Shown piece after piece: positions 11,307 to 19,548 of a stretch of DNA of 64,000 bases. Positions within the stretch are counted from its first letter, which is position 1; each line of letters begins with the position of its first letter. Below the pieces are notes generated by a model. The model ran no database searches. It saw only the letters and a list, made by a program, of their open reading frames with translations, and was not told where the DNA came from. Position numbers and translations under genes: made by a program. The DNA comes from Streptomyces sp. WMMB 322 (GTDB lineage Bacteria > Actinomycetota > Actinomycetes > Streptomycetales > Streptomycetaceae). The stretch is taken from NCBI RefSeq assembly GCF_900090145.1, contig NZ_FMHI01000001.1:310001-374000 (forward strand), in the 5' to 3' direction.

Positions 11307-12503
11307 TCAGAGCGCGTTCTTGTACAGCAGCAGGTTGGGGGTGCCGGCGGGGTTGTTCTTGATCACACCGCTGGTCGCGTTGCCGGTGATCCAGTTGTTG
11401 ACGGTGGAGGAGGCGGCGTCGCCGTTCGCGCCCTTGTAGAGCGCGCCGACACCCGCGACGTGCGGGCTCGCCATGGACGTGCCGCTGATGGTGTCGGTGC
11501 CGCCGAGGAGCCAGGCGGAGGTGATGTCCACACCCGGCGCGTAAGTCTCCACGCAGGAGCCGTGGTTGGTGAATGAGGCGGCGTTGTCGTTCTTGTCGGA
11601 GGCCGCGACCGTCGTCACGCCGGAGGCGCCGGCGGGCGACGAATTGCATGCGTCCTCACCGTCGTTCCCGGCCGCGACGGCGAGGAAGACACCGGAGTCG
11701 CTGAGCCTGGTCGCCGCTTCGTTGACCGTGGCGGAGTAGCCGCCGCCGAGGGACATGTTGGCGACGGCAGGCTTCGCCGCGTTGGTGCGGACCCAGTCCA
11801 TGCCCTCGATCACATCGGCGTTGGTTCCGACGCCGGCGCAGTTGAGGACCTTCACTCCGCGGAGCTGCACGCCCTTGGCGACGCCGTAGGTGGAGCCGCC
11901 GATGGTGCCGGCGACGTGTGTTCCGTGGCCGTTGCAGTCCCGGCCGGTGAGGCTGCTGAGAGCACTCAGGGCCCCGCCGGTGCCGGGGAGAGTCGCGTCG
12001 TAGGCGGTCGCTGCCCGGTTGCCGAACTCGGGGTGATCGGGCTCGATCCCGGTGTCGATGATGTACGCCGTCACGCCGGAGGCGGTGGTGTTGTAGCCGT
12101 AGCTGCCGGACAGCGGCAGGTTGCGCTGATCGATGCGGTCCAGGCCCCAGGTGGCGTTCTCCTGAGTGGTGGAGGCGCGGACCTGCTGGTTCTCCTCGAT
12201 ACGCGAGACCTCGGGATCGGCACGAAGAGCGTCGAGCTGGCCGGTGGTCAGCTCGGCCGCGAATCCGTCGACGACGGCGTCGTAGGTGTGCGTCGGCTTC
12301 ACGCCTGCGGAGCGCGCCAGGCTGCCCGCGTCCGCACCTGACTTGAGGGTGACGATGTACTGGCCCGGGACTGCCGTTCCCGTGGCTTCGGAGACCTTGA
12401 CCAGGGGGCCGTCCGGCGTGGCGGCGCTTGCTGATGCGGGCAGGGCGGTCACAGCGGTCAGGGCCAGGGGTATCGCCACAAGGACGGGGAAGCGCTTCTG
12501 CAT
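11307..12503 (-). CDS. Secreted subtilisin-like serine protease (S8) with I9 propeptide
   Basis: A 398-residue exported protease. Residues 1-27 are a Sec signal peptide ([18 protein letters not shown]..., ending ASASA). An inhibitor I9 propeptide follows ([17 protein letters not shown] to about residue 105). The catalytic triad is Asp150 ([14 protein letters not shown]), His193 ([12 protein letters not shown]) and Ser343 ([11 protein letters not shown]), matching the proteinase K-like subgroup. Start ATG at 12503 directly precedes the signal peptide. It probably degrades extracellular protein after autocatalytic removal of the propeptide. It is monocistronic and converges with the symporter on a shared terminator. 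Confidence 0.95.
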   Translation of the reverse strand: MQKRFPVLVAIPLALTAVTALPASASAATPDGPLVKVSEATGTAVPGQYIVTLKSGADAGSLARSAGVKPTHTYDAVVDGFAAELTTGQLDALRADPEVSRIEENQQVRASTTQENATWGLDRIDQRNLPLSGSYGYNTTASGVTAYIIDTGIEPDHPEFGNRAATAYDATLPGTGGALSALSSLTGRDCNGHGTHVAGTIGGSTYGVAKGVQLRGVKVLNCAGVGTNADVIEGMDWVRTNAAKPAVANMSLGGGYSATVNEAATRLSDSGVFLAVAAGNDGEDACNSSPAGASGVTTVAASDKNDNAASFTNHGSCVETYAPGVDITSAWLLGGTDTISGTSMASPHVAGVGALYKGANGDAASSTVNNWITGNATSGVIKNNPAGTPNLLLYKNAL

Positions 12504-12945
12504 GGAGCCTTCTTCCTCTCGACACGCACGGTGCCCGCCGCACCGGCCGGTGGCACGCCACAGCTGCTGATCCACGGGGCGCGGCAGGCAGGTTCTTGTC
12601 TGCTCTACGGGGACGGGCGGCCGGTCCGTCGCGGAAGAACCACGAACCTTGTCCACGCAGGCAGGACTCTGAACGCGTCTGCCCCACGGATGAACACGGG
12701 CGCGAAGCCGGCCCCGGGCGCGGGCGCCCCCCTGACATGCAGGTCCCGGAATCCGGAATCCGGGAGGGCAGCTCAGGCGGGACGTTCGCGGCTTCCACCA
12801 GGGCCGCGCAGCAGTGCTGAGAGCGGGCGGCGGGCCGGAGCGGAGGCGGCGCAGGGAGCGGAAGGCGGCGCAGCAGTTGCGGACGCACCGGGCCGCGCGC
12901 CGAGCCGTCCGGCCGCCAGGCCGAGCACCCGGCGCGCAGCCCCCG
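12504..12945. other. Intergenic region upstream of the protease and downstream of citrate synthase
   Basis: The 442-bp gap must hold the protease promoter near 12540-12600 on the minus strand and the end of the citrate synthase transcript, but no clear promoter hexamers or terminator could be assigned. Open frames across it lack ribosome-binding sites and run antisense into citrate synthase, so no gene is called. Confidence 0.4.
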
Positions 12946-14046
12946 TCAGTGCCGCACTTCCCCGTAACCGTCGATCTCACTCGGATCGCGCGAAGGCGGC
13001 CCCACGTACCGCGCCGAGGGCCGCACGAGCCGCGCAGTGCGCTTCTGTTCGAGGATGTGAGCCGCCCACCCCGCCGTGCGGGCACAGGTGAACATCGACG
13101 TGAACATGCTGGCGGGCACTTCGGCGAAGTCCAGGACGATCGCGGCCCAGAACTCGACGTTCGTGGCCAGCACCCGGTCGGGACGGCGGTTGTGCAACTC
13201 CGTCAGAGCCGCTCGCTCCAGCGCCTCCGCCACCTCGTAGCGCGGCGCGTCCAGCTCCTTGGCCGTCCGCCGCAGCACACGCGCACGCGGGTCCTCCGCC
13301 CGGTACACGCGGTGCCCGAAGCCCATCAGGCGCTCGCCGCGGTCGAGTTGACGCTTCACGTACGCCTCCGCGTCGCCCGTCCGCTCGATCTCCTCGATCA
13401 TGCCGAGCACACGCGAGGGAGCACCGCCGTGCAGCGGCCCCGACATCGCGCCCACCGCGCCGGACAGCGCGGCCGAGACGTCGGCCCCCGTCGAGGCGAT
13501 GACGCGTGCGGTGAACGTGGAGGCGTTCATGCCGTGTTCGGCGGCCGACGTCCAGTAGGCGTCCACGGCCCGGACGTGCTTCGGATCGGGCTCGCCGCGC
13601 CAGCGCCGCATGAAGCGCTCGACGATCGTCTCCGCCTTGTCGATCTCCTTCTGCGGCACCATCGGCACGCCCGGCCCGCGCGCCGACTGCGCGACGTACG
13701 ACAGCGCCATGACCGCGGCGCGCGCCAGGTCCTCGCGTGCCTGCCGCTCGTCTATGTCGAGCAGCGGTTTGAGGCCCCAGACCGGCGCGAGCATCGCCAG
13801 CGCCGACTGCACGTCCACGCGGATGTCCCCGGAGTGGACGGGGAGGGGGAACGGCTCGGCCGGCGGCAGCCCGGGGTTGAAGCTTCCGTCGACCAGCAGC
13901 CCCCACACGTTCCCGAACGACACGTGGCCCACGAGGTCTTCGATGTCCACGCCGCGATAACGCAGGGCGCCGCCCTCCTTGTCGGGTTCGGCGATCTCCG
14001 TCTCGAACGCGACGACTCCTTCGAGTCCTGGTACGAACTCGGACAT
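12946..14046 (-). CDS. Citrate synthase 2 (CitA-like)
   Basis: A 366-residue member of the citrate synthase family, which condenses oxaloacetate and acetyl-CoA to citrate in the TCA cycle; a 2-methylcitrate synthase role is an alternative. The N terminus FVPGLEGVVAFETEIAEPD and GGALRYRGVDIEDLV are typical of short actinobacterial forms; GPLHGGAPSRVL and MGFGHRVYRAEDPRA carry the substrate- and CoA-binding histidines, and a catalytic Asp is in the VEFWAAIVLDFAEVPASMF region. ATG 14046 has GAGGAG seven bases upstream. It diverges from pdxH across a 383-bp region. Confidence 0.92.
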   Translation of the reverse strand: MSEFVPGLEGVVAFETEIAEPDKEGGALRYRGVDIEDLVGHVSFGNVWGLLVDGSFNPGLPPAEPFPLPVHSGDIRVDVQSALAMLAPVWGLKPLLDIDERQAREDLARAAVMALSYVAQSARGPGVPMVPQKEIDKAETIVERFMRRWRGEPDPKHVRAVDAYWTSAAEHGMNASTFTARVIASTGADVSAALSGAVGAMSGPLHGGAPSRVLGMIEEIERTGDAEAYVKRQLDRGERLMGFGHRVYRAEDPRARVLRRTAKELDAPRYEVAEALERAALTELHNRRPDRVLATNVEFWAAIVLDFAEVPASMFTSMFTCARTAGWAAHILEQKRTARLVRPSARYVGPPSRDPSEIDGYGEVRH

Positions 14047-14429
14047 CAGGCGGCTCCTCATGCAGTTGGCCGGCGCCGGGCGCCGAGGGGCGCGGCCGGG
14101 CTCGCCGGTGTTCGGTCGGGTTGGGGGTCCCCAGGCCGCAGGCCGAGGGGAGGTCGGTTCCACCCCCGGTGACGGCTGGCGGACCGCGACGTCGTCACCT
14201 GGGACCTGCCCCGTGCGGAGCGTGCTCACCCGCCGGTCCGGGCGGTCGTGACGGAAGGCCGGCGGCTGTCTCCTCGGGGGCAGAGACCGCGCCGTGGCGC
14301 GGCAGAGGGTTCTGACGCGCGGTGACGCGGCAGATGATTCTGCGGCCTGCACGGGGTGCGCGGACATCCGTGGGCGGGGTGAGATCAGGCACACGTCCGC
14401 GGCCGCGGACGGTGTTGCAAGATGAACGC
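14047..14429. promoter_or_regulatory. Divergent citrate synthase / pdxH promoter region with dispersed palindrome
   Basis: This 383-bp region separates two outward-facing genes and must contain both promoters. At about 14120-14155 lies a palindromic element starting GGGGGTCCCC and followed by GGCCGCAGGCCGAGGGGAGG, close in pattern to those at 29618-29665 and 31448-31482; such elements are dispersed through Streptomyces intergenic DNA. No individual hexamers are called. Confidence 0.45.
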
Positions 14430-15143
14430 GTGCCCGACGCCGACGAAAACGCCGCCCGCAACTTTCCCTTGACCGTTCCCGACCCCGCCGCGATGCGCGC
14501 CCGGTACCGCGCTCAGGGCCTCGCGGAGACGGAACTAGCGCCCGATCCGTACGGCCAGTTCGCCCGCTGGTTCGCCGACGCCGCGGCGAGCGGGCTGCAC
14601 GAGCCGAACGCGATGATCGTCTCGACGGCCGACGCGGACGGACGGCCCAGTTCCCGCACGGTGCTGATGAAGCAGTACGACGAGCGCGGCTTCGTCTTCT
14701 TCACCAACTACGGCTCACGCAAGGGCCGCGAGCTCGAGTCGAACCCGCACACCTCGCTCCTCTTCCCCTGGCACCCCATCGCCCGCCAGGTCATCGTCTC
14801 CGGCGTCGCGGAGCGGACCGGGCGGGAGGAGACCGCCGCCTACTTCCGCACCCGCCCGCACGGATCGCAGCTCGGCGCGTGGGCGAGCGAACAGTCCTCA
14901 ACGGTGGCTTCCAGGGCGGAACTCGACCGCATGTACGCCGGCCTCGCCGAGCGCTACCCGGAGGGCGAGGACGTTCCGGCGCCGCCGGGCTGGGGCGGCT
15001 TCCGCGTGCGCGCGGACTCCGTCGAGTTCTGGCAGGGCCGGGAGAACCGGCTCCACGACCGGCTGCGCTACGTGCGCACGGAAGGTACGGAAGGCGGAGC
15101 CCCCGCCACCGCGGGCTGGAGGGTCGAGCGGCTCTGCCCCTGA
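14430..15143 (+). CDS. pdxH: Pyridoxamine 5'-phosphate oxidase
   Basis: A 237-residue FMN enzyme that oxidises pyridoxine or pyridoxamine 5'-phosphate to pyridoxal 5'-phosphate. Motifs in order are [40 protein letters not shown] (FMN-binding strand), [32 protein letters not shown], then [13 protein letters not shown] and the C-terminal [16 protein letters not shown] with RLHDRLRY, all characteristic of PdxH. The GTG at 14430 is used as start since the conserved region begins about 12 codons later. It diverges from citrate synthase. Confidence 0.95.
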   Translation: MPDADENAARNFPLTVPDPAAMRARYRAQGLAETELAPDPYGQFARWFADAAASGLHEPNAMIVSTADADGRPSSRTVLMKQYDERGFVFFTNYGSRKGRELESNPHTSLLFPWHPIARQVIVSGVAERTGREETAAYFRTRPHGSQLGAWASEQSSTVASRAELDRMYAGLAERYPEGEDVPAPPGWGGFRVRADSVEFWQGRENRLHDRLRYVRTEGTEGGAPATAGWRVERLCP

Positions 15144-15257
15144 CCGCTGCCCGTCCCTGCCCCTGACCGTCCCTGCCGGTCCCTGCCCGTCCCTGACCTT
15201 CCGGCTGTCCCGGAAGCTTCTCAGGGAGCGCGGGCGGACCCTGCGCGAACGCAGACA

Positions 15258-15324
15258 GCCCGTGGGCTGCTCCGCTCGCCGGGGCGAACGGCGCCGGTCG
15301 GACGAGTCCGACGAGCCCACGGGC
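15258..15324 (-). terminator. Large hairpin ending the small minus-strand transcript and pdxH
   Basis: A perfect 11-bp outer stem (GCCCGTGGGCT at 15258-15268 with its complement at 15314-15324) encloses two smaller stems, including GTCGGA/TCCGAC around 15298-15313. It lies between pdxH and the small minus-strand locus and can terminate both. There is no T-run, as is usual in these genomes. Confidence 0.65.
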
Positions 15325-15380
15325 CGGGTGACTGCATTGAGATTGGCCGGCGATACCGGCGTCACACTGTGGCGTCGGCT

Positions 15381-15419
15381 CTAGGCCGCAGCCACCTCAC
15401 GCGTCCGGGTAAGCATCAT
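15381..15419 (-). CDS. 12-residue leader peptide ORF behind an extreme Shine-Dalgarno
   Basis: The minus strand reads ATG ATG ... TAG, encoding MMLTRTREVAAA. It follows AGGAGG with 11 nt spacing from the first ATG. It is too short to identify by family. The combination of a consensus promoter, unusually strong ribosome-binding site and downstream structured RNA suggests a translated leader or a peptide-coding small RNA. No downstream gene on this strand is available to be regulated before the pdxH 3' end, which is odd for an attenuator. Confidence 0.5.
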   Translation of the reverse strand: MMLTRTREVAAA

Positions 15420-15424
15420 TTACC

Positions 15425-15440
15425 GGATCACCTCCTTTCT
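15425..15440 (-). promoter_or_regulatory. Shine-Dalgarno fully complementary to the 16S rRNA 3' end
   Basis: The plus strand here reads GGATCACCTCCTTTCT, identical to the last 16 nt of actinobacterial 16S rRNA as I know it. The minus-strand transcript therefore carries AGAAAGGAGGUGAUCC, complementary to the entire rRNA tail and far beyond a normal 4-6 nt Shine-Dalgarno. Confidence 0.8.
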
Positions 15441-15452
15441 CGTGTAGTCAGC

Positions 15453-15481
15453 ACGCTAGGCAGAGCCGGAAGCAGCTGCAA
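15453..15481 (-). promoter_or_regulatory. Vegetative-type promoter for the small minus-strand transcript
   Basis: Reading the minus strand, TTGCAG (15481-15476) and TAGCGT (15458-15453) are separated by 17 nt, a good match to the Streptomyces housekeeping consensus (TTGACN, 16-18 nt, TAGRRT). Transcription would begin near 15446, immediately upstream of the extended Shine-Dalgarno. Confidence 0.65.
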
Positions 15482-15604
15482 GCCATTTCGGGGCGGCAAC
15501 GATTTCGCCGAAGGACGTGTGCGCTGCGTCACGTTCGAGTTGAATGATCCGTGCGCGCAGCGGCAAGCGGCAGTCAATCGGCGCGTTCAGCTGGGGGTGC
15601 TTAG

Positions 15605-17149
15605 GTGTCCGCTCGATCCAGGACGCACGCTGCTTCGTCGTCCGACGGCGAGGACCGGCACGGGCCCGACGACGAACTGCTCCTCGCCGCGCTGCTCGAC
15701 GGAATGGACGCGGCGCTGTGCGCCTTCGACGCCGACGGCGTCGTCACCCACTGGAACCGCGAAGCGGAACGGCTTCTGGGCTGGACCGCGGAAGAGGCCG
15801 TCGGGCGGCAGGGCCTGGCGGGGTGGGCGCTGCGCGAGGCCGACGCGGAGCAGGTGCAGGCGCGGCTGTTCGCCGCGATGCACACTCCCGGACGGCACGT
15901 GCACGAGTTCGCGCTGCTGACGAAGGACGGCCGGCGGCTGCTCGTGCGGACCCAGGCGTCCGGCGTCGGCGGGGCGGACGGCAGCCCTATGGGCGTCTAC
16001 TGCGCCTTCAGCGAAGTCCACGCGCAGATCGACCTGGAGCGCTCCATCGCGCTCAGCGAATGCCTCTTCGAGGACGCGACGTGGGGCGTCGTCCTCGTCG
16101 ACGCCGATCTGCGCCCCGCCGTGGTGAACGCCTCGGCCGCGAGCGCCTTCCGCGTCTCCCGCGCCACCATGCTCGGACGTCCCCTGGGCGAACTCGTCGA
16201 CCAGGGCGTCGAGGAACTGGAGGGCGCCCTGCAGCACGTGCTGGCCGACGGTCCGCCCGTCGCTCCGGCCGAGATCTGGGTGACGCTGCGCTCCGGACGC
16301 CGCACGGATGAGCCCCGGGGCGCGTCCGGCGAGGGCAGCGGGACGCGCAGGTGCTGGCGCAGCGGCTTCCTCCGGCTGTCCTCACCGATGGCGGAGGCGC
16401 CGGTGCCGCTGGGAGTGGCCTGGCTCTTCCAGGACGTGACGGAGTCCAAGCGTCTGGAGCAGGAGGCCGACCGGCTGCGCTTCCGCGACAGCCAGCTGCA
16501 CCGCGCGGCCCGTGCCGCCGCCGAGTGCGAGAACCCGATGGAAGCCGCCGGCGTCCATCTCGACTTCGCCCTCGCCGGCTTCGCCGACCACGCCTTGCTC
16601 GACCTCGTCCTTCCGGACGAGGACGGCGGTGACGGGCCGGAGGCGGAGGACGGTCAGGGGCTCGACGCGGACGGTCACGGCGCGAGCCCGCGCCTGGTGC
16701 GCGTCGCCGCCACGCCCGCCGCGGGCCCGGGCCCCGTCCCGCCGTCGCAGCAGGGCTTTCTCGGCGGGCAGGGCGGCCGGGGCGGCCCGGGGGCGGCCGG
16801 CGCCATTCCCGTCAGCTACGCCGAGGGGCACCCCGCACACCAGGCGTATGTGCGCTGCGGTTCGGTGCGGGCGAGCGTCGGCGGGGTCGCGGCCGCCGGA
16901 ACCGGGGGCAGCAGCGTTCTCGAGGGGTGGGCCGCCGCCCGCAAGTGGCCGGACGGCACGGTGCACGGGCTGTGCACGGTGCTGCGCAGCCGGGGCCGCA
17001 CGCTCGGCGTGGTCACCTTCCTGCGGGGCGCGAGCCGGCGCTCCTTCGACCGTTCCGACGCCTCCTACGCGGAGGACATCGCGGTACGCATCGCGGCGGC
17101 CGTCGACATGGCGCAGCTGACGAGGGCGGCGGAAGGCTCCCAGCCGTAG
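15605..17149 (+). CDS. PAS/GAF domain sensor protein
   Basis: A 514-residue soluble protein. The first PAS domain (DGMDAALCAFDADGVVTHWNREAERLLGW...) spans about residues 27-140; a second PAS-like domain (LFEDATWGVVLVDADLRPAVVNASA) about 155-275, ending in LGVAWLFQDVTESKRLEQEAD; a GAF-like region occupies the C-terminal half (about 305-505). No kinase, phosphatase, cyclase or DNA-binding domain follows, although related Streptomyces proteins often carry a PP2C phosphatase there. It may sense a small molecule and act through a partner. GTG 15605 was taken as start. It is convergent with the SIS gene. Confidence 0.8.
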   Translation: MSARSRTHAASSSDGEDRHGPDDELLLAALLDGMDAALCAFDADGVVTHWNREAERLLGWTAEEAVGRQGLAGWALREADAEQVQARLFAAMHTPGRHVHEFALLTKDGRRLLVRTQASGVGGADGSPMGVYCAFSEVHAQIDLERSIALSECLFEDATWGVVLVDADLRPAVVNASAASAFRVSRATMLGRPLGELVDQGVEELEGALQHVLADGPPVAPAEIWVTLRSGRRTDEPRGASGEGSGTRRCWRSGFLRLSSPMAEAPVPLGVAWLFQDVTESKRLEQEADRLRFRDSQLHRAARAAAECENPMEAAGVHLDFALAGFADHALLDLVLPDEDGGDGPEAEDGQGLDADGHGASPRLVRVAATPAAGPGPVPPSQQGFLGGQGGRGGPGAAGAIPVSYAEGHPAHQAYVRCGSVRASVGGVAAAGTGGSSVLEGWAAARKWPDGTVHGLCTVLRSRGRTLGVVTFLRGASRRSFDRSDASYAEDIAVRIAAAVDMAQLTRAAEGSQP

Positions 17150-17210
17150 CGCAGCCCCGTGCCCGGCGTGCCCGCGTGCCCGGTGCCCCCGGCGCATGGA
17201 CGGCGGTGCG

Positions 17211-17963
17211 TCAGCGGTAGAAGATCCGGTCCGCGTAGCGCTCCATGACGGTGTCGTTCCACGCGAGGCCGCCGTCGACGTTGCCGGAGCGGAGCAGCGG
17301 CGGTTCGACGCCGCGGGAGACGAGCTCGCCCGCGGCGGTGGCGACGACGGCCTGCATCAGTGCGCTGGTGACGACGGTGGAGGCCGGGGCGAACGGCGCG
17401 GGGACGCCGTCGGTGGTCAACTCCGCGTCGCCGACGGGGATGCGGCTGTCGAGGACGATGTCGCAGTGGTCCTTGAGGAAGGTCCCGCTGGAGTGCCGCG
17501 AGGTCGTCCCGTGCGCGTAGGCGACGGAGGTCACGCCTACGACCTTGATCCCGAGTCCGCGTGCGTGCGACGCCATCTCCACGGGCAGCGTGTTGCGGCC
17601 CGAGAGGGAGATCACGAACAGCAGGTCTCCGGCACGTGCGGGCCCGGTGTCGAGCACGGCGGACGCGAGCCCCTCCACACGCTCCAGGGCGCTCCCGAGC
17701 GTGGCAGGGCGCACGTCGACGCCGACCGCGCCCGGTACGGGAAGCAGATTCATCACGGCCAGGCCGCCGGCGCGGTAGACGACGTCCTGGGCCGGCAGCG
17801 AGGAGTGGCCCGCGCCGAAGGCGAAGACGCGGCCGCCCTCCTCGACGGTTCGGGCGAGCAGCGTCCCGGCGGCGGCGATTTCTTCCCCGTCGTGATCCCT
17901 GACCTGCTGGAGCAGTGATATCGCCGCGTCGAAGAAGCCGTCCGCCAGCGTGTGGTCGCTCAT
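17211..17963 (-). CDS. SIS-domain protein of the UPF0309 type
   Basis: A 250-residue cytosolic protein with a sugar-isomerase (SIS) fold: GGRVFAFGAGHSSLPAQDVVYRAGG and the phosphosugar-binding LLFVISLSGRNTLPVEMA are the two hallmark segments. Proteins of this subgroup bind phosphorylated amino sugars, but their reaction is not established. ATG 17963 is used, with GGGGGA upstream; an in-frame start 12 codons earlier exists. It diverges from the iron repressor gene, with 234 bp between them. Confidence 0.85.
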   Translation of the reverse strand: MSDHTLADGFFDAAISLLQQVRDHDGEEIAAAGTLLARTVEEGGRVFAFGAGHSSLPAQDVVYRAGGLAVMNLLPVPGAVGVDVRPATLGSALERVEGLASAVLDTGPARAGDLLFVISLSGRNTLPVEMASHARGLGIKVVGVTSVAYAHGTTSRHSSGTFLKDHCDIVLDSRIPVGDAELTTDGVPAPFAPASTVVTSALMQAVVATAAGELVSRGVEPPLLRSGNVDGGLAWNDTVMERYADRIFYR

Positions 17964-18197
17964 CCCGCAGGTCCCCCCGGGTCTCGTGGTGCCCGTCACC
18001 GCGGCGCTCGCCGCCGGCCGCCGGATTCTCGTCCGTGCCAGGACCCGGCCGCGATCACGGTAGAGGTCTGGACCAGTGCTCTGTCAAGAGAGCAGCCCGT
18101 CCTGGGAGGGACGGTTGTCGGTGCGATGCGTCAGAATTGGAGAACGGCCAGGGATGCACGTTCAGGGCCACAGATGCACGACTGACAAGGGGCACGC

Positions 18198-18893
18198 ATG
18201 TCCGGACTGATCGACACCACGGAGATGTATCTCCGCACCATTCTGGAGCTGGAGGAGGAAGGCGTCGTTCCCATGCGTGCCCGTATCGCCGAGCGCCTCG
18301 ACCAGAGCGGGCCCACGGTCAGCCAGACCGTGGCGCGCATGGAGCGGGACGGGCTGGTGAACGTCGCGGGGGACCGGCATCTGGAGCTGACCGGCGAGGG
18401 CCGCCGGCTCGCCACCCGCGTGATGCGCAAGCACAGGCTGGCCGAGTGCCTGCTGGTCGACGTGATCGGCCTAGAGTGGGAGCAGGTGCACGCGGAGGCC
18501 TGCCGCTGGGAGCACGTGATGAGCGAGGCGGTGGAGCGCCGCGTCCTCGAACTGCTGCGCCACCCCACGGAGTCGCCGTACGGCAACCCGATCCCAGGCC
18601 TCGAGGAGCTGGGCGAGGAAACGGGCGCGGAGTCCTTTCTCGACGAGGGAATGGTCAGCCTCACGGATCTGGACGCGAGCGGCGATGCGAAGACCGTCGT
18701 CGTGCGCCGCATCGGCGAGCCGATCCAGATGGACTCGCAGCTGATGTACACGCTGCGGCGCGCGGGCGTACAGCCGGGCGCGGTCGTGAGCGTCAACGCG
18801 GGCGCGACGGGCGGGGTGCAGGTCGGCAGCAGCGGCGAGGCGGCCGAGCTGGATTCGGACATCGCGGCCCACGTGTTCGTCGCCCGGCGCTGA
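18198..18893 (+). CDS. dmdR1: DtxR/IdeR-family iron-dependent repressor DmdR1
   Basis: A 231-residue metalloregulator that binds iron-box operators when loaded with Fe(II) and represses siderophore and iron-uptake genes. The winged helix-turn-helix is MRARIAERLDQSGPTVSQTV (about residues 26-45). All DtxR metal ligands are present at the same numbering: Met10, His79, Glu83, His98, Cys102, Glu105 and His106. The C-terminal SH3-like domain (TDLDASGDAKTVVVRRI to AAHVFVARR) is complete. ATG 18198 is preceded by AAGGGG. Position next to the SIS gene matches dmdR1 of S. coelicolor as I recall it. In that species an antisense gene, adm, overlaps dmdR1; an antisense frame is also open here. Confidence 0.93.
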   Translation: MSGLIDTTEMYLRTILELEEEGVVPMRARIAERLDQSGPTVSQTVARMERDGLVNVAGDRHLELTGEGRRLATRVMRKHRLAECLLVDVIGLEWEQVHAEACRWEHVMSEAVERRVLELLRHPTESPYGNPIPGLEELGEETGAESFLDEGMVSLTDLDASGDAKTVVVRRIGEPIQMDSQLMYTLRRAGVQPGAVVSVNAGATGGVQVGSSGEAAELDSDIAAHVFVARR

Positions 18894-19548
18894 CCTGCGG
18901 CGGGCCGCCACCGCCTCCCGGAGCACCGCGCCTCACGCGCCTCATGGGCACGGTCCTTCACGGAGGCGGTGTTGTGGTGCCCGGTGATTCCTGATTTTCT
19001 GACGCTCTGTCAGCAGGCCGTCACAACTGTGCCCGGCATGTGCGCCCGGAATGAAAGCGGAACATCTTCCCAAAAGGCCCTGCCGGTACGAAAGTTACGG
19101 TAAACCGAGTGCCCGGCCATGCGGCGTGCGACGCTGAGGCCACGCATGTACGGGCGGAGGGAGGCGTCGATGCGTCGCGTTGAGCGGGCCGGCGGAGCGG
19201 GAAGAGCGAGGCGCCGCAGATCCCGGCGGTCCCACAGACTCGAAGCGCCGCGCGGCGCACCGGCCTTCGGGTTCCAGCCCCGGGTGCGGCCGGCAGGTTC
19301 CGGGCCTCTCTCGCGCAATGACAAGGGCCCCGGCGCTGTACGCGGCCGGGGCCCCGCCTCCCCTTGTCCCCCAGGGGCGACCCAGAGCCCCGAGCTCCCG
19401 GGGTCGGCCCTGCTCCCGGTAGCTGTCTTTCCATGCCCCCGGAGATCATTCCTTGAGTGCAGTCACTCGAAAGTAGGGGTTTCCGGTGAGCCGCGGCGCG
19501 TTCGAATAGAAGTTCGATAGCGTGGGGGAGCGGCCAGAAGGAATGGGG
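18894..19548. other. 655-bp gap after dmdR1 with a strong hairpin
   Basis: No convincing gene fills this region; frames on both strands are arginine-rich with poor codon bias. A perfect 10-bp stem (GGGCCCCGGC, 19325-19334, and its complement, 19345-19354) with a 10-nt loop and outer pairing ACAAGG/CCTTGT looks like a terminator or structured RNA. An AT-richer stretch around 19440-19520 (including TTCGATAGCGT) probably holds the promoter of the hydrolase gene. Confidence 0.5.

Larger units (their letters stand above)
15250..15446 (-). ncRNA. Predicted small structured transcript with super-SD leader ORF
   Basis: On the minus strand a promoter (15453-15481), a 27-nt leader with a 16-nt perfect complement of the 16S rRNA 3' end, a 12-codon ORF (15381-15419) and a terminal multi-arm hairpin (15258-15324) line up within 200 nt. 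This is seen in sequence; transcription is inferred. It is convergent with pdxH and antisense to nothing. It may be a small RNA with a translated leader peptide or a ribosome-binding decoy. Confidence 0.55.

Noticed and set aside
19200..19320. tRNA-like segment near GGGTTCCAGCCCCGGG
   Set aside because: The T-loop departs from GTTCRANYC and no acceptor or anticodon stem could be drawn.
19119..19520. A 133-codon plus-strand frame between dmdR1 and the hydrolase
   Set aside because: The protein is Arg/Gly/Pro-rich with no ribosome-binding site or motif, and it contains the hairpin.
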